From: an uncultured Bacteroidales bacterium
GTDB lineage: Bacteria; Bacteroidota; Bacteroidia; Bacteroidales; Paludibacteraceae
Assembly: GCA_900319105.1 (NCBI GenBank)
Contig: ONND01000005.1
Location: 62,001 to 126,000 of the forward strand
DNA length: 64,000 nucleotides
Reading direction: 5' to 3'
In this document: piece after piece, positions 8,052-16,894 of the stretch
Layout of the letters: each line of letters begins with the position of its first letter
How positions within the stretch are numbered: position 1 is the stretch's first letter
Position numbers and translations under genes: made by a program
Notes under the pieces: model-generated
Database searches by the model: none
What the model was told of the DNA's origin: nothing
Seen by the model: the letters and a program-made list of their open reading frames with translations, nothing else

Positions 8052-10082
8052 TTATATAGCGGAGAGTTTGATCGCGAAGCCACCGCCGGAAGCCATGCGG
8101 AGCTTAAGCGTCTTGCCGGCATGGACGGTGCGTGTCTCTATGACATAGTCATAGGGTTTGGTCTCCCAATGAGCTTTCTTGCCGTCCCGATAGATTGTTG
8201 CCTTGTATTTCTTGCCGGATTCAAGCATCGTAAGCGGGATTTCTACCGTACGCGGTTCTTCATTGTTAATACCGCCGATAAACCAGTCTGCTTCGCCCCG
8301 CTGTTGGCGAGTGAAAATACAGTACTCGCCAATCCTTCCGTCCACCAGTATCGAGCGCTCCCAATCGCAAGGTACGTCCTCGATGAACTTAAACGCATCG
8401 GGATGTTTCATATAGTTCTCCGGCAGATCGCACGCCATCTGCAAGGGACTGTAGAAACAGACGAAGAGGCCGAGTTGGTTCATGAGGGTGCTATGGACTC
8501 TTGGCGCTTTGCCTTTCTCGGCAGATCCTCTCGTGCCGGTTGGATTGAGTGCGTTGCCGGGGTTCTCAAAGGCAAACACTCCGGGCGTATAGTCCACGGG
8601 ACCCGCCATGATACGGGTAAAGGGCAGCGTTGTGACATGACTGCAGGGACTACCGCCATCCTGGCTCCACGCATTCCATTCCTGCCCGCGCACGCCCTCC
8701 TGTGTCATTAGGTTCGGGTACGTGCGTTGCAGTCCGGTCGGCATCACCGGTTCGTGGTTATCGATACAGATGCGGTACTTAGCTGCGGTCTCGATGACAT
8801 GCCTGTAATGACGGACGCCTGATTGCCCTTTATTCCATTGTAATCCGTCCTTCGTGCGGATAATAGGCGCCACATATCCGGTCTTGATAGCATGGATTCC
8901 GTGGTGCTGATGGTAGGCATAGGCCTCCTCCAGCTGCTCCTCATAATCCGCCGCGTTGCCGCCGGTCTCGTTATGTCCGATGATCTGCACGCCCAACTCC
9001 TTCGCCAAACCGCTCAGGTAAGGCATATCCCAGTCATCGTAGGGCTCGGTAAAGGAGAAATGCTTCCAGTCCTCCCAACCTTTATTCCAACCCTCTGCCA
9101 GCACTGCCTGGATATGATGATCCTTGGTAAAGCGCATATAACGCTCCATGTTCTTCGTCGTCGCTCCGTGCTTGGGTCCTTGCTCCCAAGTCATGGTCTT
9201 GATGTGCATGCCCCACCAAATGCCAAGGAACTTCATCGGTTTAATCCACGATGTGCCATCTATTGCGCAGGGTTCGTTGAGGTTGAGCATGATACGGGAA
9301 GCAACCATGGCGGGTAAGTTACGCGTCAGGATGACGAAGCGCCACGGAGTAGCAAAAGGCAAGGTGACATAGGCTTTGACACACGTAGTCTGACCGTTCG
9401 CCAACCACGGCGTGAGGTACGTCTTCAACGCGCCATCCTGCATATAGACGTTCTGCGCAGGATAGTCGGTCAACGCCGCCTCATGGAGAAAGGCATACCG
9501 TCCGTCCGGCAGTTCCAAGGTTATTGGAGAACATAGCGTATCGGTCTTAGCACTCATCGGCGCTTTGGTCCAGATACCTTCATAATACTCGGTGCGCCAA
9601 GGAATCGACCATGCCTGCGGGTCCGACGCGAAACGATACTCTGTATATTCATCGGTGATTGTCAGACGGATATTCGAATCCGGCAAGACGTAACGAAACG
9701 CCCAACCATCATCAAAAACCCGAAAAACGAGGTCCATCTTCATGCCGGACCGATGGGTCAGATGCAGGGTCAACTCATTATGCTGATCGCGGATAAGACG
9801 CTCTTCTCCCCAAACGGTTTGCCAAGTCTCATCCGCCGTCTTTTCGTCAGATGAGAGCAGGCTGAAACCGTCCCGCAGATCCATTTCTGCAGCACAGATT
9901 CCCAAAGCGGACCAATCGATCATCCGCTGGCCGTCCTGCAGCACTTGATATTGAGGTTGCCCTTGGTCACTGAGTCGGACAAACACTTCCGTTAGCCGAT
10001 CGGGAGAAGATACACTCATTTTTGCGCCATAAACAAGTATGGAAGCAAAGAAGAAGACTAAGAGCAAGAGAATGCGTTTCAT
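8052..10082 (-). CDS. Glycoside hydrolase family 97 (SusB-like alpha-glucosidase)
   Basis: 676 residues from ATG 10082; the signal peptide MKRILLLLVFFFASILVYGA fixes this start, and the 40 upstream in-frame codons overlap the promoter. Expected in periplasm or outer envelope. Family 97 layout: N-terminal beta-sandwich, central (beta/alpha)8 barrel, C-terminal beta domain. Barrel motifs GHNETGGNAADYE, HAIKTGYV, NHEPVMPTG and VRGQEWNAW match the inverting SusB type, in which glutamates in these segments hold calcium and the catalytic water; retaining members have an Asp in place of the KTGY segment. It would release glucose from alpha-glucans. It is not in a Sus cluster here. It has its own promoter (10111-10141). 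Confidence 0.93.
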   Translation of the reverse strand: MKRILLLLVFFFASILVYGAKMSVSSPDRLTEVFVRLSDQGQPQYQVLQDGQRMIDWSALGICAAEMDLRDGFSLLSSDEKTADETWQTVWGEERLIRDQHNELTLHLTHRSGMKMDLVFRVFDDGWAFRYVLPDSNIRLTITDEYTEYRFASDPQAWSIPWRTEYYEGIWTKAPMSAKTDTLCSPITLELPDGRYAFLHEAALTDYPAQNVYMQDGALKTYLTPWLANGQTTCVKAYVTLPFATPWRFVILTRNLPAMVASRIMLNLNEPCAIDGTSWIKPMKFLGIWWGMHIKTMTWEQGPKHGATTKNMERYMRFTKDHHIQAVLAEGWNKGWEDWKHFSFTEPYDDWDMPYLSGLAKELGVQIIGHNETGGNAADYEEQLEEAYAYHQHHGIHAIKTGYVAPIIRTKDGLQWNKGQSGVRHYRHVIETAAKYRICIDNHEPVMPTGLQRTYPNLMTQEGVRGQEWNAWSQDGGSPCSHVTTLPFTRIMAGPVDYTPGVFAFENPGNALNPTGTRGSAEKGKAPRVHSTLMNQLGLFVCFYSPLQMACDLPENYMKHPDAFKFIEDVPCDWERSILVDGRIGEYCIFTRQQRGEADWFIGGINNEEPRTVEIPLTMLESGKKYKATIYRDGKKAHWETKPYDYVIETRTVHAGKTLKLRMASGGGFAIKLSAI

Positions 10083-10110
10083 GTGATAAGCGTTATGATT
10101 AATTCGGTTG

Positions 10111-10141
10111 CAAAGGTACAAAAAAAACTCCATATACGCAA
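10111..10141 (-). promoter_or_regulatory. Promoter of GH97 gene
   Basis: Minus strand: TTG, 20 bp, TACCTTTG, ending 29 bp before the ATG at 10082. Confidence 0.85.
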
Positions 10142-10220
10142 AAAAACAGCCTAAAAAAGGATTTTTCAAGGCATAAAATAATGGAAAATGCATTTTTTTC
10201 AAAAAAAGTTGCTAAAAAAT

Positions 10221-10251
10221 TTGGTCATGTCAAAAAAAAGCAGTACCTTTG
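10221..10251 (+). promoter_or_regulatory. Promoter of tRNA-Asp
   Basis: TTG (10221-10223), 20 bp, TACCTTTG (10244-10251). The block is nearly the same as the tRNA-Lys promoter at 16442-16472. Confidence 0.85.
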
Positions 10252-10329
10252 CACCCGGTTTTGAATGAAGCGAGTGTTAAGCCCTTTTGGGCGGAAGCCG
10301 CTTCTCCCGTTAAACGGGAGACCGCTCGG
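10252..10329 (+). ncRNA. Structured leader of tRNA-Asp precursor
   Basis: About 78 nt between the promoter and the tRNA. It contains GCCC-TTTT-GGGC and CTCCCGTT-AA-ACGGGAG hairpins. Its first bases (GCACCC) are complementary to GGGTGC spanning the tRNA 5' end. It would be removed by RNase P; a function beyond that is only inferred. Confidence 0.45.
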
Positions 10330-10403
10330 GGTGCGGTAGTTCAGTTGGTTAGAATACCGGCCTGTCACGCCGTAGGTCGCGAGTTCGAGTCTCGTCCGCA
10401 CCG
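10330..10403 (+). tRNA. tRNA-Asp (GTC)
   Basis: 74 nt. Acceptor arms GGTGCGG/CCGCACC pair fully; anticodon loop CTGTCAC gives anticodon GTC; T-arm GCGAG-TTCGAGT-CTCGT; discriminator G. CCA is not encoded. Confidence 0.97.
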
Positions 10404-10405
10404 CA

Positions 10406-10434
10406 AAAAGACATCCAAACGGGTGTCTTTTTTG
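10406..10434 (+). terminator. Terminator after tRNA-Asp
   Basis: Hairpin GACATCC-AAAC-GGGTGTC followed by TTTTTT. Confidence 0.9.
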
Positions 10435-10444
10435 TGCAGTAGTT

Positions 10445-10801
10445 CTACAACTCCGGATGTTGGACGGTGAGGACCTGTCCCGGCGTAGCAAAGTAGAACA
10501 TGTTGAGAATGACAGGTTTGTTTCCTCTGTTCTCGCCACGATGGATTGTATTGATCACCTCCACCATTGCCTCGCCTTCATGGAACGTTTTCTCTTTGCC
10601 ATCCTGACAAACGATAGTCAGTTCGCCCTGCTCAATAATGCCGTAGTTGACCGCCGTATGATGATGCCATCCGGTAATACCTCCCACGGGGAATACGGTT
10701 CTGAAAACAGTTAACTCCGGTTTGCCTGTCGGGAAATCAGGTAAAGTAGCACCCTCCCACGTCTCGGACGTGCGGATGAGTTCTGTCGTTTTGACTTCCA
10801 T
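10445..10801 (-). CDS. Small cupin-domain protein
   Basis: 118 residues, a single conserved beta-barrel cupin. Motif 1 reads GWHHHTAVNYGIIEQGEL (about 49-66), with His residues and a Glu typical of metal binding; motif 2 is around HEGEAMVEVINTIHRGENRG (75-95). Such stand-alone cupins bind a metal and often a small ligand; the reaction cannot be told. Last gene of the minus-strand series that starts at ispG; 14 bp separate it from the DUF4491 gene. Confidence 0.85.
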   Translation of the reverse strand: MEVKTTELIRTSETWEGATLPDFPTGKPELTVFRTVFPVGGITGWHHHTAVNYGIIEQGELTIVCQDGKEKTFHEGEAMVEVINTIHRGENRGNKPVILNMFYFATPGQVLTVQHPEL

Positions 10802-10815
10802 TGTTGTATTATTTT

Positions 10816-11115
10816 TTATTGTTCGTATTCTTTCTTGCGTTTAGGGTTCATAGGGAACCATCCTTTTCGCACCCGTTCACGTTGTTTGAAGACCTCGCCT
10901 ATACTCCAGAAGGAGCTGAAAGCAAAGATGCCCAGGAAGACCGAGAGGTAAGTGTTCTCCACGAAGAGCGAACCAACGACAGTCAGTAGTCCCAGCAGCA
11001 GAAACGCCCACCAGGACTTGACTCCGAAATAGTACTCTGCCTTCATTACCAGCGGATGAAAAAGTCCGATACACAAGAACGCACCCGCGCCCAAGAGGAT
11101 TCCTTCGTAGTTCAT
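10816..11115 (-). CDS. DUF4491 family small membrane protein
   Basis: 99 residues with three hydrophobic helices (about 4-22, 34-52, 56-74) and a basic tail (KQRERVRKGWFPMNPKRKKEYEQ, split here as KQRERVRKGWF and PMNPKRKKEYEQ). Sequence and size fit DUF4491, a family of integral membrane proteins of unknown function found in Bacteroidota and Firmicutes. It lies 2 bp after the alcohol dehydrogenase gene, so is co-transcribed with it. Confidence 0.8.
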   Translation of the reverse strand: MNYEGILLGAGAFLCIGLFHPLVMKAEYYFGVKSWWAFLLLGLLTVVGSLFVENTYLSVFLGIFAFSSFWSIGEVFKQRERVRKGWFPMNPKRKKEYEQ

Positions 11116-11117
11116 AG

Positions 11118-12266
11118 TTACAGACTTTCCAAGAGGATTTCTTTGATATCCGCCGGCTGGAGATTCATGTATCCGGCTGGGAAATAATTCGTTGTGCTGA
11201 CGATAGAGTCAATCATCCCGGGTGTAGCGCCCAGTTCAGTAATGGTAAGGGGCAGACCGATCTCCAGCATCCATTGTTTGAGAGCTTCAAGTCCTTGCTC
11301 AGCCGTCTTCACGCCCCATACGTTCTGCGCAAAGCGCTCGAACTTAGGCCGTCCAAACTGCATCGCACGGCGGTAATAAGCCATCGAGACAGCCGCTAAG
11401 GTATAGCCATGCGGCGCGTGGGTCCATGCGCCGATTGAATGGCCGATCTGGTGAACCATCCAGTCCTGTTTCTTACCGCATTTGAGTAAGGTGTTGAGTG
11501 CCCATGTAGCGGTCCACATGATATTCGAACGTGCTTCGTAATCCCGCGGATCCTTGACAGCAGCCCTCGCCGCCACGATGAGTCCACGCATCAGGCCCTC
11601 CGCTATATAATCGCTTGTGTTATCATCCTCTCCCGAGAAATACTGCTCGAAGATATGATTCATGATATCATATATACCCGCCTTCATCTGATCGATCGGA
11701 ACAGTCATAGTATAGCGCGGATTGAGGATCGCAAAACGGGGCATGAGGCGGCTATCGAACACATGTCCGACCTTGTAGTTCTTCGCTGCATCGGTAATGA
11801 CACACCCTGCATTCATCTCCGAGCCCGTTCCCGCCATGGTGAGGATACAAGCGACGGGTATAATCTTCTGGTCCTCCGCCGGCTGATGTCCTTCGAGCCA
11901 GAAAGCGGTCCAGTAGTCGCCATCAAAGAAAGTGGAAGCAGCTACACCTTTGGAATAATCGCACACACTACCACCTCCGAGCGCCAAGATCCAGTCAACC
12001 TTGTTCTCGCGGGCGATACGAACACCTTCTTGTAGTTTCTCGAGCGTCGGGTTACTCATCACACCGGGGTTCTCAACGATGTTTTTCCCCGCAGTCCGCA
12101 GCATTGCCACTACTTCATCGTAGAGACCATTTCGTTTGACACTTCCGCTACCGTAGTTGAGCAGCACGGTCTGACCCAAGGAACTCAACTCCTGCGCGAG
12201 ATAACTCAAAGAATTTTCACCAAAATAAAGTTTGGTAGGATTATGATATATAAAATTGCCTTGCAT
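11118..12266 (-). CDS. Iron-containing alcohol dehydrogenase (YqhD/BDH type)
   Basis: 382 residues. NAD(P)-dependent group III alcohol dehydrogenase. Features: LALGGGSVCDYSKG near 95 for the nucleotide, MAGTGSEMNAGCVITD near 148, and the metal region MVHQIGHSIGAWTHAPHGYTLA near 257-278 with His residues in the family positions. Closest type is the broad-range aldehyde reductase/butanol dehydrogenase group (YqhD, BdhA). It probably removes aldehydes or makes fermentation alcohols; the substrate is not predictable. Confidence 0.93.
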   Translation of the reverse strand: MQGNFIYHNPTKLYFGENSLSYLAQELSSLGQTVLLNYGSGSVKRNGLYDEVVAMLRTAGKNIVENPGVMSNPTLEKLQEGVRIARENKVDWILALGGGSVCDYSKGVAASTFFDGDYWTAFWLEGHQPAEDQKIIPVACILTMAGTGSEMNAGCVITDAAKNYKVGHVFDSRLMPRFAILNPRYTMTVPIDQMKAGIYDIMNHIFEQYFSGEDDNTSDYIAEGLMRGLIVAARAAVKDPRDYEARSNIMWTATWALNTLLKCGKKQDWMVHQIGHSIGAWTHAPHGYTLAAVSMAYYRRAMQFGRPKFERFAQNVWGVKTAEQGLEALKQWMLEIGLPLTITELGATPGMIDSIVSTTNYFPAGYMNLQPADIKEILLESL

Positions 12267-12329
12267 ACTATATTATTGTTTTAAAAAGAAAGGAGTGACC
12301 CTTCCTTGCAATCCTCGCCTTGAGTGATA

Positions 12330-12725
12330 TTAATCGTTGATTAACAACTGATAAAATTCCGGGAAACGGGTTTGCAGCGACACAGGACGGTTGTTCTCCA
12401 AGAAACAATGGGTGCTCTGTGCAGTACAAACGACTTGGTCGTCCACCGTCATCGTATAGGCGAACGAAATCTTGAGGTTGCTTATTTTCTCCACTTTGAC
12501 GACGATGGAGATGACGTCCTTGAAGGTAGTCGGATGTTTATATTGTAGTGCGACGGACAGAACGGGCGACACCACTCCTTCAGCCTCCATGCGTTCGAAA
12601 CCATAACCGAGCTGGTCCATCCAGTCGATGCGGGCTTCCTCCATAAAACGCACATAATTAGAGTGATGCGTGATACCCATACGATCACATTCGTAATATT
12701 TGACGCAATGTAAATAAGGTTTCAT
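12330..12725 (-). CDS. Acyl-CoA thioesterase, hot-dog fold (YbgC/4HBT type)
   Basis: 131 residues from ATG 12725 (MKPYLHCVKYYECDRMGITHH); longer in-frame extension overlaps the upstream gene and is not conserved-looking. The motif YYECDRMGITHHSNYVRF holds the Asp (DRMG) that is catalytic in 4-hydroxybenzoyl-CoA thioesterase-like enzymes. These hydrolyse short acyl-CoA or acyl-ACP thioesters in the cytoplasm. It starts 8 bp after the stop of the TPR-like gene. Confidence 0.88.
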   Translation of the reverse strand: MKPYLHCVKYYECDRMGITHHSNYVRFMEEARIDWMDQLGYGFERMEAEGVVSPVLSVALQYKHPTTFKDVISIVVKVEKISNLKISFAYTMTVDDQVVCTAQSTHCFLENNRPVSLQTRFPEFYQLLIND

Positions 12726-12732
12726 ATCGGGT

Positions 12733-13317
12733 TTACAAGTGATATTTATCGTGACAAAGACGTATATACATCTCGTTGGCCTCTCTCGCCCAACTGTCTT
12801 GCCACTTCGGGTCACGGAAATAGGTCTGCGCTTTCTCAAACCATTGTAGCGCCTCTTTCTTGCTACCGAAAGGTCGTGGCGCATAGAAGAGCGAGGTGCC
12901 TAAATAAGATAGAGTCAGCGGGTCATGAGGCGCTTTCTTGGCCGCCTCTTTAGCCAGACTCATTGCTTTAACCGGGTGAAAAGACTCATGAAGGCGCAGC
13001 TCAAACACATATACCGCCGACATATACATCTCGTAATGTCCGACGGGAAGGGAGTTTCTGCACGCCTCCACATGTTCTCTAAAACGGCTTACGTACGGTT
13101 TAGCCGCCTCTTTATCGGCAGAGACAACATAGCCGCAGTAACCATACTCATAGAGGAGGGCTCCTCCCCCCTTCTCCACCCTAAAGGGAAGAGTGTCGAT
13201 ATAGGTTTTCCACACGGACATGTCTTCGCGGCGATACGCATCAAGCATGTCTCTGTCGGATTGCGCCGACAGAGACATGCTGATACATAAAGCGATGAGA
13301 ATCAACCTAATCCGCAT
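12733..13317 (-). CDS. Secreted TPR-like protein of unknown function
   Basis: 194 residues with a signal peptide (MRIRLILIALCISMSLSAQS). The rest is helical; residues about 115-185 (KAMSLAKEAAKKAPHDPLTLSYLG, split as KAMSLAKEAAKK and APHDPLTLSYLG, then KKEALQWFEKAQTYF) look like one or two tetratricopeptide repeats, so a protein-binding role in the periplasm is possible. The segment LPFRVEKGGGALL near 45-57 is encoded by a family B palindrome copy. Lies 14 bp after pfp. Confidence 0.75.
   Translation of the reverse strand: MRIRLILIALCISMSLSAQSDRDMLDAYRREDMSVWKTYIDTLPFRVEKGGGALLYEYGYCGYVVSADKEAAKPYVSRFREHVEACRNSLPVGHYEMYMSAVYVFELRLHESFHPVKAMSLAKEAAKKAPHDPLTLSYLGTSLFYAPRPFGSKKEALQWFEKAQTYFRDPKWQDSWAREANEMYIRLCHDKYHL
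13155..13196. repeat. Family B palindrome inside the TPR-like gene
   Basis: CTCCTCCCCCCTTCTCCACC and CTAAAGGGAAGAG; encodes LPFRVEKGGGALL on the minus strand, matching peptides in ArgS and the GT87 protein. Confidence 0.6.
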
Positions 13318-13331
13318 GGTTGATAATCCGT

Positions 13332-14987
13332 TTATTTACCGGCACGCTCGAGTAAGAGTGTACGTGTCGGCTGGTCGCATACCTCAGCCGGACCATAGTA
13401 CTGGATCGGACCCGGATAGATGTAACTGGTCTCAGGATCTGCCCAGTCCTCACGGTGTGCCTGCAGATATTGGAAGGGCTTGCCGTTGAGGTCCACAAGT
13501 GCTTTCTGGATCACCGGTTTCATCTTACCGTTACGCTTCTCCATGTTCATCATCATCGTGATAGGCACACCACCGGCGAGCCATTCAGCAGCAGGCTTGG
13601 TAAGGTTGCGCACGAGCGACATATAACCCGTCTTGCCTGCAGCGATGAGGTGAGTAGCGTTCACGCCGATCGAGTAGCAGTAGTCGGCATCGAAATTCGA
13701 CGGCATAGCGCAACGTCCTTCGTAGCCGAAGAAGTGGTTGAGCGCGGAGAACTTACCTTTGTACTCGCCGTTTGCCTTGAGTTGAGCCAGACGTTTGCCT
13801 ACCATTTCGATGAGCAGTTTCTCGGTCTCGATCTGCGATACCATCACATTTCCGTGCGGGTCACGATCGAGCGTCAACTGACGGGCGATACCCTTCGGCA
13901 GCGAACGATAGAGGTCGCAGGAAGCCTTACTCAGTTTGGATTTGACGTATTCGCGTTTTGCGTCATCGCCGTCAAGCGAGGTGAACTCCTCGTTAGCAGC
14001 CAGCATATCATTGAGTTCTTGAATGAGGATTCGCATGGCAGGGATGAACTCGATGAGGCCTTCCGGAATCAGAACGGTTCCGAAGTTAAGACCCGCGTTA
14101 GCACGATTGACAACCACCTTTACGATATCCTCGACGATGTCGTTGAGCGTCATTTTCTTTGCCTCCACTTCCTCGGAGATGAGGCAGATATTCGGCTGGC
14201 TCTGGAGTGCGCACTCGAGTGCGATATGCGATGCCGAACGTCCCATGAGGCGGATGAAGTGCCAGTATTTCTTTGCAGAGTTAGCGTCGCGCTGGATGTT
14301 ACCGATGAGCTCGGCGTACGTCTTACAAGCGGTGTCAAAACCGAAGGAGGTCTCGATCATCTCGTTCTTAAGGTCGCCGTCGATAGTCTTCGGGCAGCCG
14401 ATGACTTGGATGCCGCATTGTTTCTGGAGATAGTACTCAGCGAGCACACACGCGTTGGTGTTCGAATCGTCACCACCGATGATGACAACTGCCTTGATAC
14501 CAAGTTTTTTGCAGATCTCGATACCGTTATCAAACTGCCAAGTCTCCTCCAGTTTGGTACGACCGGAACCGATGATATCAAAACCGCCGGTATTGCGGTA
14601 CTCGTCGATGATAGAACCCGTGAGTTCCTGGTATTTGCCGTCAATCAAACCACTCGGACCACCGAGGAAACCATACAACTTGTTGTTCGGATTCAATGCC
14701 TTCAGACCGTCGTACAGACCGCTGATGACATTATGACCGCCGGGGGCCTGACCGCCGGAAAGGATCACACCGACGTTAAACGGCTCGGCACATTTGTTCT
14801 CGCCCGTCGTAGGTTCCATCGTGATAATAGGCAGACCATAGGTATTAGGGAAGAGTTTCTTGATCTCTTCCTGGTCAGCAACGGATTGTGTTTTCTCGCC
14901 CTCTACGAGGCGTACGGCGCCCAGCAACGCAACCGGCATTTTCGGCTTGTAGTTCTGGCGCGCGATCTGTAATGGAGATTTTTGCAT
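13332..14987 (-). CDS. pfp: Pyrophosphate-dependent 6-phosphofructokinase
   Basis: 551 residues, long (plant-beta-like) PFP type. Transfers phosphate between PPi and fructose 6-phosphate, reversible glycolysis/gluconeogenesis step. Motifs: [18 protein letters not shown] near 76-93; GGDDSNTNA near 165, with Asp in place of the Gly of ATP enzymes; [20 protein letters not shown] near 195, where the Lys is diagnostic of PPi use; [11 protein letters not shown] near 245. Placed 39 bp after ispG and likely in the same transcript. Confidence 0.96.
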   Translation of the reverse strand: MQKSPLQIARQNYKPKMPVALLGAVRLVEGEKTQSVADQEEIKKLFPNTYGLPIITMEPTTGENKCAEPFNVGVILSGGQAPGGHNVISGLYDGLKALNPNNKLYGFLGGPSGLIDGKYQELTGSIIDEYRNTGGFDIIGSGRTKLEETWQFDNGIEICKKLGIKAVVIIGGDDSNTNACVLAEYYLQKQCGIQVIGCPKTIDGDLKNEMIETSFGFDTACKTYAELIGNIQRDANSAKKYWHFIRLMGRSASHIALECALQSQPNICLISEEVEAKKMTLNDIVEDIVKVVVNRANAGLNFGTVLIPEGLIEFIPAMRILIQELNDMLAANEEFTSLDGDDAKREYVKSKLSKASCDLYRSLPKGIARQLTLDRDPHGNVMVSQIETEKLLIEMVGKRLAQLKANGEYKGKFSALNHFFGYEGRCAMPSNFDADYCYSIGVNATHLIAAGKTGYMSLVRNLTKPAAEWLAGGVPITMMMNMEKRNGKMKPVIQKALVDLNGKPFQYLQAHREDWADPETSYIYPGPIQYYGPAEVCDQPTRTLLLERAGK

Positions 14988-15026
14988 AATGGTTAGTATT
15001 TTAGTTGTTAATAATTCTATAGTTGA

Positions 15027-16394
15027 CTATTTTTTTTGATCGCTCTCGATAAGCGATAATAGCTGCTCTACGGCTTCTTCCTGCGGGATATTTTTGAGGA
15101 CACACTCTTTGCCGCGATAGAGGGAAATGCGATCACGTCCGGCTCCCACATAGCCGTAATCGGCATCCGCCATCTCACCGGGGCCGTTCACTATACAGCC
15201 CATGACGGCTATTTTTAGTCCTTGGTCCTTAGTCGTTAGTCGTTGGTCAAGCGCAGCTTTTACCTTATGGATGGTGTCCTCTAAATTGAACATTGTTCGT
15301 CCGCACCCCGGGCAGGAGATATACTCCGTTTTATATATACGTACGCGCGCGGCTTGCAGGATATCTTTGCTCAGGAAATTGAGTTTTGTCTCCGAGAAAT
15401 TCGGATTGACCAGCGTCAGTTCGGTAGCCTTGTAATCCCAAAGCAGACGTCCACATTCAGCCGCAGCCTGCAGGCAGTACAGGTTCCAGTCCGTCTCATA
15501 ACTCGTATAACGGATCTCTGCGTCACCGCCGATATTATCCAATACCTCGGCCGTCATACTGCCATCATAACGGATGGAGTCTTCGTCTGTGAAGTAGTCC
15601 ACGAGGTCTTGGGCAACCGGAATCTCGTTCTCCGGCGCCTCGGAGAGGCTGACACGGATGGTGTCTCCGATGCCATCTGCGAGCAGGGCACCTATACCGA
15701 CGGCGGACTTGATTCTTCCGTCCTCGCCTTCACCGGCCTCTGTCACACCAAGATGCAAGGGGAAAGCCATTTGCTCCTTGTCCATCGTCTTGACCAGCAA
15801 GCGGACGGTTTCCACCATAACGCGTGTATTGGAGGCCTTGACGGAGATGACGATATCCTTGAAATCCTGTTCGACGGCGATGCGAAGGAACTCCATGACG
15901 GAGGCTACCATGCCTTGCGGCGTGTCGCCGTACTGGTTCATCATCCGCTCAGAGAGTGAACCATGATTTACACCGATACGAATTGCCGTATGATGCAGAC
16001 GACATAGATCAAGCAGGTGGAGAAAACGCTCCCTCAGTTTGGTCTCGTCTTTGCTATAGTTGCCTGGGTTGATACGGACGGCTTCGACCACTTGCGCCGC
16101 AGCGTCCGCTACTTCGGAATTAAAATGTACATCCGCCACCAGCGGCACAGCGGTTAACACTTGCGCGTGGATCTCGCGGAGCGATTCCACTTCTCTGAGA
16201 CCCTGCGTCGTGAAACGCAACAACTCTGCTCCGGCTTCGATGCAACGTCTGGCTTGATCGACAGAAGCGTCTATATCGTTGGTCGAAGTGTTCGCCATCG
16301 TCTGAATTCGGATGGGGTAGTCGGAACCGATAAAAATGTTGCCAACTTGCACATTGATGGTCTTTCTTCGCTTATTTTCTAATTTTATTTGCAT
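15027..16394 (-). CDS. ispG: 4-hydroxy-3-methylbut-2-enyl diphosphate synthase (IspG/GcpE), with shortened insert
   Basis: 455 residues. Converts MEcPP to HMBPP with a 4Fe-4S cluster. N-terminal TIM barrel (about 1-270; MANTSTNDIDASVDQARRC, VADVHFN, VRINPGNY). The C-terminal cluster domain has CPGCGRT near 365 and GCIVNGPGEMADADYGYVGA near 403, giving the three cysteines. Bacteroidota IspG proteins usually carry a large extra domain between these and reach about 600 residues; here only about 90 residues remain (275-360). A 7-bp tandem array encodes LDQRLTTKDQGL just before the last Cys motif. Heads the minus-strand operon. Confidence 0.94.
   Translation of the reverse strand: MQIKLENKRRKTINVQVGNIFIGSDYPIRIQTMANTSTNDIDASVDQARRCIEAGAELLRFTTQGLREVESLREIHAQVLTAVPLVADVHFNSEVADAAAQVVEAVRINPGNYSKDETKLRERFLHLLDLCRLHHTAIRIGVNHGSLSERMMNQYGDTPQGMVASVMEFLRIAVEQDFKDIVISVKASNTRVMVETVRLLVKTMDKEQMAFPLHLGVTEAGEGEDGRIKSAVGIGALLADGIGDTIRVSLSEAPENEIPVAQDLVDYFTDEDSIRYDGSMTAEVLDNIGGDAEIRYTSYETDWNLYCLQAAAECGRLLWDYKATELTLVNPNFSETKLNFLSKDILQAARVRIYKTEYISCPGCGRTMFNLEDTIHKVKAALDQRLTTKDQGLKIAVMGCIVNGPGEMADADYGYVGAGRDRISLYRGKECVLKNIPQEEAVEQLLSLIESDQKK
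15216..15248. repeat. 7-bp tandem array in ispG
   Basis: AGTCCTT, GGTCCTT, AGTCGTT, AGTCGTT, GGTC: four and a half units. In frame with ispG on the minus strand. Confidence 0.85.
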
Positions 16395-16441
16395 AAAAAT
16401 GCCCTAAAATGCTATTTTTTGTTAAAAAAATTCAAAAAAAT

Positions 16442-16472
16442 TTGGTCATGTCAAAAAAATGTAGTACCTTTG
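16442..16472 (+). promoter_or_regulatory. Promoter of tRNA-Lys
   Basis: TTG (16442-16444), 20 bp, TACCTTTG (16465-16472). Confidence 0.85.
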
Positions 16473-16614
16473 CACCCGCTTTTCGAAAATTAGATTTTTT
16501 GAGTCCCTCTTGGGGTCCCCGAAAATTTCTAATTTTTGGGGAGAGCGGGAACACGGCGAAAATTCTTATGAGCGACATTGTCGCGAGTCGTATTAAGCCG
16601 TAGTTCACGCGAGA
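16473..16614 (+). ncRNA. Long hairpin leader of tRNA-Lys precursor
   Basis: 142 nt before the tRNA. Outer arms CCCGCT (16475) with AGCGGG (16544), then AAAATTAGA (16486) with TCTAATTTT (16528), and an inner GGGG-TCCCC palindrome form one long hairpin. Presumably processed by RNase P; a regulatory role is inference. Confidence 0.5.
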
Positions 16615-16687
16615 GAATCAGTAGCTCAGCAGGTAGAGCACATCCCTTTTAAGGATGGGGTCCTGGGTTCGAGCCCCAGCTGGTTCA
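16615..16687 (+). tRNA. tRNA-Lys (TTT)
   Basis: 73 nt. Acceptor GAATCAG/CTGGTTC (one T-G pair), anticodon stem CATCC/GGATG with loop CTTTTAA, anticodon TTT; T-arm CTGGG-TTCGAGC-CCCAG; discriminator A. CCA not encoded. Confidence 0.97.
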
Positions 16688-16693
16688 CAAGGA

Positions 16694-16716
16694 AGAGAGT
16701 TTCGGCTCTCTTTTTT
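16694..16716 (+). terminator. Terminator after tRNA-Lys
   Basis: AGAGAG-TTTCGG-CTCTCT followed by a T run. Confidence 0.85.
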
Positions 16717-16860
16717 GTTTTCTGTTCTCCTTTCTCATTCTTTCAAATAGCGCCTTGCAATTTTGCATGCAAAATTACTACAAAAAATCCGAATGTGCAA
16801 GATTTTCTTCAAAATAATCGTTTGAACGTAGTAAAAAAAGGAATAAAATGTATTTTTTAT

Positions 16861-16891
16861 TTGTTTTTTAATAGAAAAATTAGTAACTTTG
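16861..16891 (+). promoter_or_regulatory. Promoter of the htrA leader transcript
   Basis: TTG (16861-16863), 20 bp, TAACTTTG (16884-16891). Confidence 0.75.
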
Positions 16892-16894
16892 CAC

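Noticed and set aside
10083-10202. Longer N-terminus of the GH97 protein
   Set aside because: The extra 40 codons would cover the promoter, and a clear signal peptide starts at 10082.
13455-14972. Open frame of 505 codons opposite the PPi-phosphofructokinase
   Set aside because: Shadow frame caused by GC-skewed codons of pfp; low-complexity composition and no promoter.
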